Of a stretch of 64,000 bases of DNA, positions 1-8,187 are shown in pieces; within the stretch, counting starts at the first letter, position 1; every line of letters starts with the position of its first letter. The stretch is taken from positions 1 through 64,000 of the forward strand of contig JAGAIV010000033.1 in the NCBI GenBank assembly GCA_017626365.1, written 5' to 3'. The position numbers were made by a program, and so were the translations under genes. The stretch comes from Clostridia bacterium (lineage in GTDB: Bacteria; Bacillota; Clostridia; TANB77; CAG-508). The notes below the pieces were generated by a model, which saw only the letters and a list, made by a program, of their open reading frames with translations, made no database searches and was not told the origin of the DNA.

Positions 1-1
1 A

Positions 2-331
2 AGTGCGACAGGAAGTCCAACAGCAGAAATGCTAATGTTAAGTCATAATGCAAAATATAAAACAACTTTTGAATATACAGATCCTGCTACATTAAGAGGT
101 TCTTTGTGGGATGAATATCTGTATGTACCATACAATGGTGCAATAGATTGGTGCAATGGATATTGGACCGCTACAATTGATGCTACTTCAGATGTTAATA
201 TGTTTCGCGTAGGTTCTAGTGGTACTTATTGTGCGAGTACTATAAGGACAAATATGTATGGTTTACGTCCGGTAGTGTGTTTACAAACAGGTATCACAGG
301 AACAGTAGGAGATAGTAGTGTTACAATATAA
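2..331 (+). CDS. C-terminal fragment of a surface or secreted protein (partial, 5' end outside window)
   Basis: The reading frame is open from the first bases and ends at a TAA at 329-331, so the gene starts upstream of the window. The visible 109 residues are rich in Thr, Ser, Gly, Tyr and Trp. They end in a GLRPVVCL motif followed by a short Gly/Thr tail. That motif resembles the C-terminal end of DUF6273/formylglycine-enzyme-like domains found in large secreted clostridial proteins; this is recalled resemblance, not a search result. No anchor motif or membrane segment is visible in the fragment. Function is unknown. Confidence 0.6.
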   Translation, partial: SATGSPTAEMLMLSHNAKYKTTFEYTDPATLRGSLWDEYLYVPYNGAIDWCNGYWTATIDATSDVNMFRVGSSGTYCASTIRTNMYGLRPVVCLQTGITGTVGDSSVTI

Positions 332-416
332 ATTTTAATATCCAATTTTTCGCTTGCATACTTTCTATTAATTTACACAAAATAATCTTATAAATTTTTG
401 AAAGGAAGTATGTAAT

Positions 417-866
417 ATGGATGTTAAAGATTGTATGACAAAAAACGTGTGTTATTGTACACCACAGACTAATGTAGCAGATGCTGCAAAGTTGATGTGT
501 GATAATCATGTGGGATGTATCCCTGTTTGTAACGAAAATTGTCAAGTAGTTGGATTAATTACTGACCGTGATGTTATTTTAAGAACGATTTCATGTGGAA
601 AAGATGTAAAAACAACACCAGTTTCAGATATTATGACATGCGAGGTTTGCTGTTGTAAACCAGATACAACTATTGATGAAGCAACAAAACTTATGTCAGA
701 TTTTCAAATTCGCAGAATTCCCGTTTGTGACCAAAACAATAAAATTGTTGGAATTTTATCTTTGGGTGATTTAGCACATCATGATAAAACAGTTGGTACG
801 CAGGAAGTATGTAATACATTAGAAAATATCTGCCAATGTGGAAATAATAGTAAAAACGCTGAATAA
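417..866 (+). CDS. Cysteine-rich two-CBS-domain protein
   Basis: A 149-residue protein made almost entirely of two CBS modules (about residues 5-60 and 70-125), each ending in a VVG-L-DRD or IVG-L-GDL type strand-turn. CBS pairs (Bateman modules) usually bind adenosyl ligands and act as energy or ligand sensors. There is no enzyme or channel domain, so it is a stand-alone CBS protein. The unusual feature is cysteine: 16 in 149 residues, including a CCC run and several CxC/CxxC spacings. This suggests metal or redox binding (inference). The start ATG has an AAAGGAAG ribosome site about 7 bases upstream. A strong terminator follows. Confidence 0.85.
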   Translation: MDVKDCMTKNVCYCTPQTNVADAAKLMCDNHVGCIPVCNENCQVVGLITDRDVILRTISCGKDVKTTPVSDIMTCEVCCCKPDTTIDEATKLMSDFQIRRIPVCDQNNKIVGILSLGDLAHHDKTVGTQEVCNTLENICQCGNNSKNAE

Positions 867-888
867 TTTTAAGTACAAATCATATAAT

Positions 889-918
889 AATAGAAGTAGG
901 ATTCCTACTTCTATTTTT
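889..918 (+). terminator. Rho-independent terminator after the CBS gene
   Basis: A 12-base perfect stem (AATAGAAGTAGG / CCTACTTCTATT) with a 3-base loop, followed by a T-run. Confidence 0.85.
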
Positions 919-941
919 TATGATTAAAAGAGGAAAAAAAT

Positions 942-2036
942 ATGGTTATTGATATGGGATATTGGACAAAGGTAACAAAAAGAATTATTGTGTTAGTTTT
1001 AAGTATTATTGGAATATACTTAGCATTTAAACTAGCTGTTTTTTATATGCCATTTTTAGTTGCCTTTATCATATCGCTACTCATTGAACCTCTTATTCGA
1101 TTTGTTAATAAAAGGACAAGTTTTACGAGAAAAACAAGTGCTATTTTAGTTCTAATAGTTGTATCAGTTATATTAATAGGTTTTCTTATATGGGGAATTA
1201 CCGCTTTAATTCAAGAAGCATCTAAACTATTACAAAGTTTAAATATATATATTGAAACAGGATATAACCAAATACAAAATATTATACAAAATATCAATTT
1301 TGAAAAATTAAAAATTCCGCAAGAAGTAACTAGTGTTATCCAAAATTCTTTGTGGGATTTTATTGGTACTGTTTCAAATTGGGTTAAAAATTTCTTAACA
1401 TCTATGATGAATTTTTTAACCGAAATACCAACGATAGCAATCTATATAGGAATAGCATTTGTAGCAATCTATTTCATGTGCACTGATAAATTGTATATGA
1501 TAGACCAGTTAGAACATCATCTACCAAAAGAGTGGGTAAAGCGTATTGGAAAGCATACAAGAGAATTAATAACAAGCTTGGGAGGATATTTAAAAGCAGA
1601 AGCAACTTTAATTCTAATATCATTTATTGTTTCACTAATTGGATTATATATTCTGAAATTTTTAGGATTCAACGTAGGATATCCTCTTCTTGCTGCACTA
1701 GGAATTGGTTTTGTAGATGCACTTCCAATTCTTGGTTCTGGAACAGCCATGATTCCCTGGGCGATTATATCTGCTATGAGTGGAGATATTAAGCTTGCCA
1801 TCGGAATTTTAGTACTTTGGATTGTTATGTCAGTAGTAAGACAATTTGCAGAACCAAGAGTGGTTAGCCATCATATAGGAATTCATCCGATTTTTACATT
1901 AATAGCGATGTATACTGGATTTAAGGCAATCGGCGTTCTAGGAATGTTTGTTGGACCAATTGTATTAATTATATTAAAAAACATCTTTGCAACAATGATT
2001 GACAAGGGAGTAGGAAAAGCAATCTTTGACCGATAA
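942..2036 (+). CDS. ytvI: YtvI-type sporulation membrane protein (AI-2E transporter superfamily)
   Basis: A 364-residue protein with about seven hydrophobic membrane segments, matching the AI-2E/PerM superfamily in length. The C-terminal half carries the blocks VDALPILGSGTAMIPW, VRQFAEPRVVS and IHPIFTLIAMY followed by GVLGMFVGPI. These are characteristic of the YtvI branch associated with sporulation in Firmicutes. The exact substrate of this branch is not established. The ATG at 942 has AGAGGA upstream; an in-frame ATG at 954 is an alternative start. The gene stands alone and ends in a hairpin shared with the convergent deacetylase gene. The two GGN glycine codons preceded by C are ordinary ATC GGN pairs and do not interrupt the frame. 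Confidence 0.85.
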   Translation: MVIDMGYWTKVTKRIIVLVLSIIGIYLAFKLAVFYMPFLVAFIISLLIEPLIRFVNKRTSFTRKTSAILVLIVVSVILIGFLIWGITALIQEASKLLQSLNIYIETGYNQIQNIIQNINFEKLKIPQEVTSVIQNSLWDFIGTVSNWVKNFLTSMMNFLTEIPTIAIYIGIAFVAIYFMCTDKLYMIDQLEHHLPKEWVKRIGKHTRELITSLGGYLKAEATLILISFIVSLIGLYILKFLGFNVGYPLLAALGIGFVDALPILGSGTAMIPWAIISAMSGDIKLAIGILVLWIVMSVVRQFAEPRVVSHHIGIHPIFTLIAMYTGFKAIGVLGMFVGPIVLIILKNIFATMIDKGVGKAIFDR

Positions 2037-2068
2037 AATAAGGCAGATAATAATCTACCTTATTTTAA
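2037..2068. terminator. Bidirectional hairpin between convergent genes
   Basis: Stem AATAAGG-AGAT / ATCT-CCTTATT with one mismatch, flanked by A-rich and T-rich tracts on both sides. It sits between ytvI (+) and the deacetylase (-) stop codons. Confidence 0.7.
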
Positions 2069-2918
2069 TAATTTTTTAAAAAATTGTTCCGTAAAAGTGC
2101 CACTAGGGCGGTTGTTACGCCTTAAGCTATATAAGCAATCTGGGTTTTTAGTAATATGATTAACTCCTGCAAGACAGGAAAGACTAGCTTTAAACCCTAA
2201 ATCTTTTACAATACTTAAAGACTCTTTACTAATGGCTCCATATGGATAGGTAAAAGTATTAGGTGTATAATTAGTATTATTTTTAAATTCTTCTTGTAAT
2301 TTTAAAACATCATTTGAAAATATGGTAGTATATTGTTCTAAAGATTCACCGTTTCTTTTTCATAGAGCCTCTTCTAGCCCCAATTGTATGTAGATTATAG
2401 GTATGATTTTGAAATTCAATAGTGCCATCTTGGATTAGTTCATTAATATCTTTCCAACGAAGATGACCATAATTTAAATTTGCTTCATCTGTTCTAGAAA
2501 AGTCATCTGTATATTTTCCAACAATTGAAATAACTGCCTTCATATCATACTTTTTAAGAAGAGGTACTGCATAGCCTAAATTATTATAATGTCCATCATC
2601 AAATGTGATAATGATTGGCTTTTCAGGTAAAGAAGTATCACAATATACATAGTTAATTAAATCTGTCATTGTAATAGAAGTATAACCTTTTTCTTTAATA
2701 TAAGCCAAATCTTTTTCTAATGTATCGGGATGAACAATATAACTTCCGCTTCTGGATTTTAAAACACTGTGATACATAATAATTGGCACTTCTATATATG
2801 GCTCTTCATTTGCTTTTACATAGCTATATACAAATATACAAGAAAAGAATAATATCAAAATAAGAAAAATTGCTATTAATTTGTAATTTAATTTGATAAT
2901 GTGAAAATGAATTTTCAA
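2060..2918 (-). CDS. Membrane-anchored polysaccharide deacetylase (NodB family), requires +1 shift at CGG
   Basis: Predicted 285-residue product. There is an N-terminal membrane anchor (about residues 12-33) and a NodB-type deacetylase fold with the metal-binding TFDDG (about 105-109) and the HTYNLH pair. The zero frame stops at a TGA directly after codon CGG (2351-2349). Resuming one base later, at GGT, gives GESLEQY and a normal C-terminal half with FTYPYG and a conserved arginine-rich end. Family members deacetylate peptidoglycan or related polymers outside the cell. The start is taken as TTG 2918 because a perfect AAGGAGG lies 5 bases upstream; ATG 2939 overlaps that ribosome site. It lies 11 bases after the M23 gene in the same direction, so the two are probably cotranscribed. 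Confidence 0.85.
2349..2351 (-). other. Putative +1 frameshift site: AAA CGG T, resumes at GGT (Gly)
   Basis: The zero frame reads AAG AAA CGG TGA. The +1 frame reads AAA (C) GGT GAA TCT and continues the deacetylase for 96 more residues. Confidence 0.75.
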
Positions 2919-2929
2919 GATATCCTCCT

Positions 2930-4019
2930 TTACTCGCAAATACTAGGGTCTATCATATCGTATTTTCTTACATAATCCTTGGTATCATTATCTTCTCTTA
3001 TAACCTCCGATTTGTTTTTTCTTAAAAATTCAATAATCTGATAAACATCAATCCAAATTTGATTTACTCCATCTTTTTGGCTCTCATCAAAAATAAGTTG
3101 CATCCCAAAATGAAGGTGGGGAATATTAATGTTGTTTACATTTTCTTTTGTACTATATCCAGTCATACCAAGATAGCCGTATTACATCACCTGCTTTTAC
3201 AATTTGACCTTCGGTTAAATCTTTTACATAAGGATGGTCTTTTCTTAAATGAGCATAATAGTAATAACGTTTTTTATCAAAACTACGAATTCCAATTCGC
3301 CAACCTCCATATTGGTTCCAGCCAAGTGCTTCTACTGTACCAGACTCAACAGCAATAATAGGAGTACCAATAGATCCCATTAAATCATTTCCCAAATGAA
3401 CTCTTTTATATCCATAGGAACGCGCATTTCCAAAATCATCATAATGACTAAAACTATAATTCTTAGCAATTGGGGAAAACGCTTTTACGCCATATTTTTT
3501 AATATATGTTTTTTCTTCCGTTCCAGCATTTGGAACTTCTATCTCATATTCTCCAATGAACTCATGTAAAATCGCATCAAATGCTTGGTAATAATAAGAA
3601 TAATTCTTCATATCTTTTGTTAGTTCTTCCATTGTACTACCATTTTTTAATTTTTGGGTTAAAGTATTTAAATCCTTTTGATTAAATTTCTTAAAATTTC
3701 CACCATATTTGCAAGCAAGATAACTTAAAAGTTCAATCCAATTATATTGTACAGTTTCACCATTATTATGAGAATTTATATCTAACTTTGAAGTTTTATC
3801 TAAAACATCATAAGTAGCATTAAAATCGACCCATTTAATATATGATTTCTTTTTGGATGTTCCTTCTTCTATATTATTTCCCCAAATTAAGTTACTAGAA
3901 CTAGCAGGTAGTGAAGTAGGATATAAAAGATAAACTCCGATCAAAATAAGTAAAATACATATTACAATTGTACAAAACAATAAATAAGATTTATTAATTT
4001 TAACAGAACGAATAAACAA
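2930..4019 (-). CDS. M23 family metallopeptidase (LytM-like), requires +1 shift at CGG
   Basis: Predicted 362-residue membrane-anchored peptidase. There is one N-terminal membrane segment, a linker domain, then an M23 domain with the first zinc motif HLGND (about 208-212) before the junction and HLHFG (about 301-305) after it. The zero frame runs into a TAG shortly after CGG (3179-3177). Reading GGC one base later gives GDVIGYLGMTGYS, the normal M23 loop. Without the shift, half of the zinc site is lost. M23 enzymes cut peptide cross-links in peptidoglycan, and in spore formers they act in wall remodelling. TTG 4019 is chosen because GAGGTGG lies 6 bases upstream; the open frame reaches further up without support. 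It probably forms an operon with the downstream deacetylase. Confidence 0.85.
3177..3179 (-). other. Putative +1 frameshift site: ATA CGG C, resumes at GGC (Gly)
   Basis: Zero frame ATA CGG CTA TCT TGG TAT GAC TGG ATA ends at a TAG. The +1 frame GGC TAT CTT GGT restores the conserved IGYLG turn and the HLHFG zinc motif. Confidence 0.78.
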
Positions 4020-4200
4020 TGAATTCCACCTCGTAACATGTATATGAGAAAAATAATAAGATATACCAAGAAAGAAATGACATAAAGTGGCATTGCAAAA
4101 ATCTACATAATGTAGTATAATAACACACATAAGCCTATTTTGAAAAAACTCTCTCGTAAAATTCAAACTTGGCTTAAAAAATCAAAAGGAGCATAAAACT

Positions 4201-4698
4201 ATGGAAAAACAAAAATTTCTTGAACTTTTAGTAGAAGAGTTAAAGCGGTTGGAGGAAGTAGAACATGTTTCTGATTTGGCTGAAAATGGACGGTATGAAG
4301 AAGTAGATGCGGTTGTGGCAGAAATTGATTATTCAGCATTAAATGAGTATATGGAGAATGAAGAACATGAGCAGCTGGATATTTCTGATATACCTGAGCA
4401 GTACGTGCTGACTTTCGCGATTTATCTGTCTGGCAGTGAATATGCTGAGACCGATATTATGGAAGAATGGGAAGACTTAACCGATGCATTAGAAAAATGT
4501 GGTACTGCAGGAGAAGATTTGGCAGAAACTTTGTCAAACTATTACATTAATGGATTTGATACATTTGCAGAGCTTATTGCCGGAGACGAATCTGATGATG
4601 AGGAAGAAGATGAATCAGATGGTGAAGCAAATGACGGAACAGAGGAGGAAGCAGACCAATCCGATGTAGAGGCACCGGTAGAAGAGTCCGCAGAATAG
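4201..4698 (+). CDS. Highly acidic hypothetical protein of atypical composition
   Basis: A 165-residue protein with a well-placed AAAGGAG site 9 bases before the ATG. The first 120 residues look alpha-helical and soluble. The last 40 are almost entirely Asp, Glu, Ser and Ala, a disordered acidic tail. I do not recognise a family. GC content is about 40% and codon choice (GAG, CTG, GTG, GCG) differs clearly from neighbours. CGG is used in-frame at codons 16 and 31, where a +1 shift would hit stops within a few codons. Both points suggest recent acquisition or a different origin. It is a single-gene unit closed by its own strong terminator. Confidence 0.7.
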   Translation: MEKQKFLELLVEELKRLEEVEHVSDLAENGRYEEVDAVVAEIDYSALNEYMENEEHEQLDISDIPEQYVLTFAIYLSGSEYAETDIMEEWEDLTDALEKCGTAGEDLAETLSNYYINGFDTFAELIAGDESDDEEEDESDGEANDGTEEEADQSDVEAPVEESAE

Positions 4699-4754
4699 TA
4701 CAGTTCGAAAACAATTGAATATTGAGACGAGAGAGTTAGGCTAATAAAGCCATT

Positions 4755-4793
4755 GGAGATCAGCACCATTTAGTTATTGTGCTGGTCTCCTTT
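4755..4793 (+). terminator. Terminator after the acidic hypothetical gene
   Basis: Long GC-rich stem GGAGA-CAGCAC / GTGCTG-TCTCC with a short T-run. It is more GC-rich than other terminators in the window, matching the composition of its gene. Confidence 0.8.
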
Positions 4794-4820
4794 CACATTT
4801 CAGAAAAATGTAAATTTATC

Positions 4821-4848
4821 TTGATTTTTTATAAAATTGTGATAAAAT
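4821..4848 (+). promoter_or_regulatory. Sigma-A-type promoter of rubrerythrin
   Basis: TTGATT at 4821-4826 and TAAAAT at 4843-4848 with a 16-base spacer, about 70 bases upstream of the start codon. Confidence 0.5.
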
Positions 4849-4918
4849 AAAAATGCTTTTATAGATGATAAGTCTAGAAAGAAGAAAAACAAAATAAATA
4901 TTATAGGAGGTATTTACT

Positions 4919-5461
4919 ATGGCAGAATTAAAAGGAAGTAAAACAGAAAAAAATTTAATGGAGGCATTTGCAGGAGAGTCTCAAGCAAGAAACAAATATA
5001 CATATTATGCAAGTAAAGCAAAAAAAGAAGGATATGAGCAATTAGCAGCTATCTTTTTAGAAACAGCAGAAAATGAAAAAGAACATGCTAAAATATGGTT
5101 TAAATTATTACATGGTGGAGAAGTTCCAACAACAACTGAAAACCTAAAAGATGCAGCAGATGGAGAAAATTATGAATGGACAGATATGTATGATCGTATG
5201 GCAAAAGAAGCAAAAGAAGAAGGATTTGACCATATAGCATTTTTATTCGAACAAGTTGGAAAAATTGAAAAAGAACATGAAGAAAGATATAGAAAATTAT
5301 TAGACAATGTTGAAAATGAACTAGTATTTTCAAAAGACGGTGACCGCATTTGGAAATGTAGAAATTGCGGACATATAGTAATTGGTAAAAAAGCACCAGA
5401 AGTATGCCCAGTTTGTAATCATCCAAAAGCATATTTTGAAATTAAAGCTGAAAATTATTAA
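4919..5461 (+). CDS. rbr: Rubrerythrin
   Basis: A 180-residue protein with the classic two-domain layout: an N-terminal ferritin-like four-helix di-iron domain with two ExxH/E-rich helices ([24 protein letters not shown]), then a C-terminal rubredoxin-like Fe(SCys)4 domain with CRNCGH and CPVCNHP. It acts in the cytoplasm as an NAD(P)H-linked peroxide reductase in anaerobes. Start codon follows TATAGGAGGT. It is a single-gene transcript with its own promoter. Together with the desulfoferrodoxin at 28.6 kb it gives the usual anaerobic superoxide and peroxide defence pair. Confidence 0.95.
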   Translation: MAELKGSKTEKNLMEAFAGESQARNKYTYYASKAKKEGYEQLAAIFLETAENEKEHAKIWFKLLHGGEVPTTTENLKDAADGENYEWTDMYDRMAKEAKEEGFDHIAFLFEQVGKIEKEHEERYRKLLDNVENELVFSKDGDRIWKCRNCGHIVIGKKAPEVCPVCNHPKAYFEIKAENY

Positions 5462-5476
5462 TTTGTCTTGATTTTA

Positions 5477-5506
5477 TTGACATAAGTAATAAAAAAATAG
5501 TATAAT
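5477..5506 (+). promoter_or_regulatory. Consensus promoter of the type III antitoxin RNA
   Basis: Perfect TTGACA (5477-5482) and perfect TATAAT (5501-5506) separated by 18 bases, just upstream of the tandem repeats. It is one of the strongest promoters in the window, as expected for an abundant antitoxin RNA. Confidence 0.8.
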
Positions 5507-5524
5507 GAATATACTAATAAAGAA

Positions 5525-5705
5525 TGGCTATTCAATAATACGAGTGTTTCGCAGCTCATAAAAATGGCGAACAATATATACGAGTGTTTCGCAACTCAAA
5601 CAAAAATGGCGAACGATTTATACGAGTGTTTCGCAGCTCAAACCAAAGTAGCGAGATTTAATATGGGGGGTTAAAATTTAGATTTTAGCTCCTCATTTTA
5701 TTATA
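5525..5705 (+). ncRNA. Type III antitoxin RNA (ToxI-like tandem repeats) with attenuating terminator
   Basis: Three tandem units begin with CGAGTGTTTCGCAGCTC at 5541, 5581 and 5623 (40- and 42-base spacing). Each contains AAATGGCGAA except the degenerate last unit. A partial unit (AATGGCTATTCAATA) precedes the first. A hairpin with GGGGGG-TTAAAA and TTTTAGCTCC followed by T-rich sequence separates the array from the toxin gene. This is the established type III layout: the RNA repeats are cut by the toxin into pseudoknots that inhibit it, and leaky termination supplies toxin mRNA. Identification rests on architecture plus the toxin family. Confidence 0.85.
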
Positions 5706-5725
5706 AACAAAAAGGAGATGTAAGT

Positions 5726-6223
5726 ATGAAATTGAAATTTTATGAGGTAGATAGTGAATATATAAAATATTTGAAAGAAAATGGAGATGATAAAATTCCG
5801 AATATTGAATATGAAAAGCATAAAAAATTCTTTTGCGGAATAGTTCTTACAATTAACAATTTCAATTATTTTGCACCAGTATCATCTTATAATAAAAAAG
5901 TCCATACGTCTTTTTTGATAATGGATAAAGATAGAGAAAGTAATGAATTAAAACCAATATCATCGTTAAGATTTTCGTTTATGTTTCCTTGCCCGATTGA
6001 ATATTTAAACCAAAAAGACTTTTCGAAAGAAGATAAAAAATATCAGGTTTTATTAAGAAAAGAATTACACTATTGCAATACAAATAGAGAAAAAATAAAG
6101 AAAATTGCGAATGAAGTATATCAATTAGGAGTAAAAGAAAACACAAGGAAAAAGTTTAATATCTGTGATTTTAAAAAATTAGAAGAAAAATGCTTAGAGT
6201 ATATAAATTTAAAAGAAAAATAA
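5726..6223 (+). CDS. toxN: Type III toxin-antitoxin toxin, ToxN/AbiQ-family endoribonuclease
   Basis: A 165-residue protein, close to the family length of about 170. It begins with the typical KFYEVDSEYIKYL strand, followed by FFCGIVLTINNFNYFAPVSS. That segment corresponds to the beta-barrel core of ToxN/AbiQ ribonucleases, and the C-terminal helices end in CLEYI. Such toxins cleave AU-rich RNA, process their own antitoxin repeats and can abort phage infection. The ATG has AAAAGGAGATG upstream. It is directly preceded by the antitoxin repeat array and terminator. A second, divergent copy lies at 40.7 kb and also has its own repeats. No CGG codon is present. Confidence 0.88.
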   Translation: MKLKFYEVDSEYIKYLKENGDDKIPNIEYEKHKKFFCGIVLTINNFNYFAPVSSYNKKVHTSFLIMDKDRESNELKPISSLRFSFMFPCPIEYLNQKDFSKEDKKYQVLLRKELHYCNTNREKIKKIANEVYQLGVKENTRKKFNICDFKKLEEKCLEYINLKEK

Positions 6224-6259
6224 ATGAATATTCTTATATTTTTTGAGAAAAATGATAGT

Positions 6260-7213
6260 ATGAATCGATTATTTTTAATGAAAAACCCAGATTTATTTCA
6301 AGGGGAGAAAAAATTAAATACAAATAAAAACTATTTTGAAGGTTGGTATTTTAAAAATACCAACCATGAAAAAGGTATTTCTTTTATCCCTGGCATCAAT
6401 GTAGAGGAGAACAAAAGGGAAGCGTTTATACAAGTAATTACAAATAATTCATCTTATTTTATTCATTATCCGATTGATGATTTCAAATGTAATGTTAACC
6501 CTTTCTACATTCAAATAGGAGATAATACTTTTTCAAAAGATGGTATTCATATTGATGTAAAAGAGGATGCTCAAAACCTTAACATTTATGGAAATATTCA
6601 ATATTCAAAAAGTGAGAATATTAGTACGAGTGCTTTGAGCCCTAACATAATGGGACCTTTTTCTTATATTCCATTTATGGAGTGTAATCATGCAATCCTT
6701 AGTATGCAAAATGATGCCAATGGTTTTATTGATATGAATCATAACAAAATAAAGTTTCATCATGGTGTGGGATATATAGAAAAAGACTGGGGAACTTCTT
6801 TTCCCAAATCTTATATTTGGTGCCAAGCAAATCACTTTCAAAAACCGAATACTAGCTTTATGCTTTCGGTAGCAGATATTCCTTTTTCGATATTTACTTT
6901 TAGAGGCATTATTTGTGTTCTCATCATTGATAATCAGGAATATAAGTTTACTACGTATAATAATGCTAAACTAATAGAGTATGACTTAGATAGCAAGTTA
7001 CTAAATATAACTTTAAAAAAAGGTCCTTATCGATTAAATATAACATCAACCTATGATACAGGGCTTAGACTCTCTGCACCAGTTAAAGGAAAAATGGAAA
7101 AAGATATTTTTGAAAGTATTTCTTCTTCTATTACTGTAAACTTAAAAAAGAATAATAGAGTCATCTTCTCGGATACCAGCACACAATGCGGAATCGAAAT
7201 TGTTCCAGAATAA
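6260..7213 (+). CDS. Tocopherol cyclase family protein
   Basis: A 317-residue protein with NYFEGWYFK near the N-terminus, SFIPGIN, a central YIEKDWGTSFP block and IWCQANHF. These match the tocopherol cyclase-like family found in many Firmicutes that make no tocopherol, so its real substrate is unknown. Two tandem beta-sandwich domains are expected. The open frame begins at 6224, touching the toxN stop. ATG 6260 is preferred because family members start with a short MxRLFLMKNPxLFQG segment. No clear ribosome site precedes either start, so it may be translated by coupling to toxN. A hairpin element follows the stop. Confidence 0.75.
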   Translation: MNRLFLMKNPDLFQGEKKLNTNKNYFEGWYFKNTNHEKGISFIPGINVEENKREAFIQVITNNSSYFIHYPIDDFKCNVNPFYIQIGDNTFSKDGIHIDVKEDAQNLNIYGNIQYSKSENISTSALSPNIMGPFSYIPFMECNHAILSMQNDANGFIDMNHNKIKFHHGVGYIEKDWGTSFPKSYIWCQANHFQKPNTSFMLSVADIPFSIFTFRGIICVLIIDNQEYKFTTYNNAKLIEYDLDSKLLNITLKKGPYRLNITSTYDTGLRLSAPVKGKMEKDIFESISSSITVNLKKNNRVIFSDTSTQCGIEIVPE

Positions 7214-7234
7214 ATATTCGAAGCCATACAAAAA

Positions 7235-7278
7235 AGCCCCTTTAATAAGGGGCTGTCAGCTAAGCCAACTGGGGGGTT
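7235..7278 (+). repeat. Copy 1 of a short palindromic intergenic element (terminator-like)
   Basis: AGCCCC-loop-GGGGCT hairpin followed by GTCAGCTAAGCCAACTGGGGGGTT. Related sequences lie at 43468-43516 and 54681-54733, all immediately after stop codons. Confidence 0.6.
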
Positions 7279-7990
7279 AAAATAAATTCGGAAATTGTTT
7301 TACAATTCCATTCACAAAAAATTTTGACATTTCTAAAATTTCTTTTTGTACCATATCATAGGCTCTAATATCTGCTGCATAATCCTTTTTTAAACGAGCA
7401 GAAACTTCCTGGGTTGTAAGTCTTAAATGTTCATAAAGCATCTGGCGTACGGTTTCTTTTGGATAAAAAGGATTAATACTACTAAATGCATCTGCCATAT
7501 CATCTGCATTTTTATACCATTTTGTATTTAATTCAGAAGCTAGTTTTTGATTATTATTTTTTAAAGCAACAATCAAATCTTTTCCAATCACTAAATGCTC
7601 AGTCAATAATTTTTCGATAGTACTTGCAACCGCATTTCCATAATATTTTCGAAATATATTAGCAATATCTTTTGGATTTTGTAGCAAACGAGCTTGTGTT
7701 GCATCTAAATCTTTTAAGTCTTCTGCAATACTAATTAAAAGTAAACGAGTCCATAAAATATGCTCCATCCATACCAAATTCATTTGTGTTAATAAATTGA
7801 CCTGATTTGCACTATAACCAGTATTATCACGACGTGGATAAATGTAAATCTGTTGACCTACTCGTAAGTTATATGGATCTAAAGCTAAGTTTGTATTAAT
7901 AATTTCTTGAACTGTTGTACCATACTGCATTGCTAAATTATATAAAGTATCTCCAGGTCGAATCGTATATAAAATAGGATAATCGTTCAT
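7277..7990 (-). CDS. LysM-domain protein with a helical C-terminal domain (DUF2935-like or similar)
   Basis: A 237-residue protein. Residues 5-50 form one LysM repeat (YTIRPGDTLYNLA ... INTNLALDPYNLRVGQQIYI), a peptidoglycan or chitin-binding fold. There is no signal peptide, so it may act on the inner side during spore formation, as for several LysM coat or cortex proteins (inference). The remaining 180 residues are helical and polar. They begin with NLVWMEHILWTRLLLISIA, resembling helical-bundle domains of clostridial proteins of unknown function. The start has AGGAGAGGTG 5 bases upstream. It is a single gene, convergent with the upstream + strand gene. Confidence 0.75.
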   Translation of the reverse strand: MNDYPILYTIRPGDTLYNLAMQYGTTVQEIINTNLALDPYNLRVGQQIYIYPRRDNTGYSANQVNLLTQMNLVWMEHILWTRLLLISIAEDLKDLDATQARLLQNPKDIANIFRKYYGNAVASTIEKLLTEHLVIGKDLIVALKNNNQKLASELNTKWYKNADDMADAFSSINPFYPKETVRQMLYEHLRLTTQEVSARLKKDYAADIRAYDMVQKEILEMSKFFVNGIVKQFPNLF

Positions 7991-8126
7991 AAATTCACCT
8001 CTCCTTATAGAATATTATGAAAAACAGGAAATGTTCCTAATTATCAGAATATATTATTAGAATTATGGTAATTATTATGGAGATGTTATTTTACCGTAAT
8101 AGCATTGAATAATTTCAAAAATATAG

Positions 8127-8155
8127 TTGAATACTATTTTCTAGTGTTATATAAT
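8127..8155 (+). promoter_or_regulatory. Promoter of the bile salt hydrolase-like gene
   Basis: TTGAAT (8127-8132), 17-base spacer, TATAAT (8150-8155), 33 bases before the start codon. Confidence 0.65.
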
Positions 8156-8187
8156 GAAAAGGTATTTGAAGAAAGGAAGGAAAGTAT

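Noticed and set aside
4201..4698. Acidic protein as a cell-wall or LysM protein
   Set aside because: No signal peptide, membrane segment or recognised repeat; only the acidic tail is distinctive.
4690..4740. tRNA-like TTCGAAA sequence
   Set aside because: No acceptor stem, anticodon arm or CCA-type end around it. No tRNA gene was found anywhere in the window.
5525..5705. The 5.5 kb repeats as a CRISPR array
   Set aside because: Only three units with no true spacers, adjacent toxin gene and no cas genes; the layout is that of a type III antitoxin.
6224..6259. ATG 6224 as the start of the tocopherol cyclase-like gene
   Set aside because: The 12 extra residues do not fit the family N-terminus; ATG 6260 does. 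Kept as an alternative because neither has a clear ribosome site.
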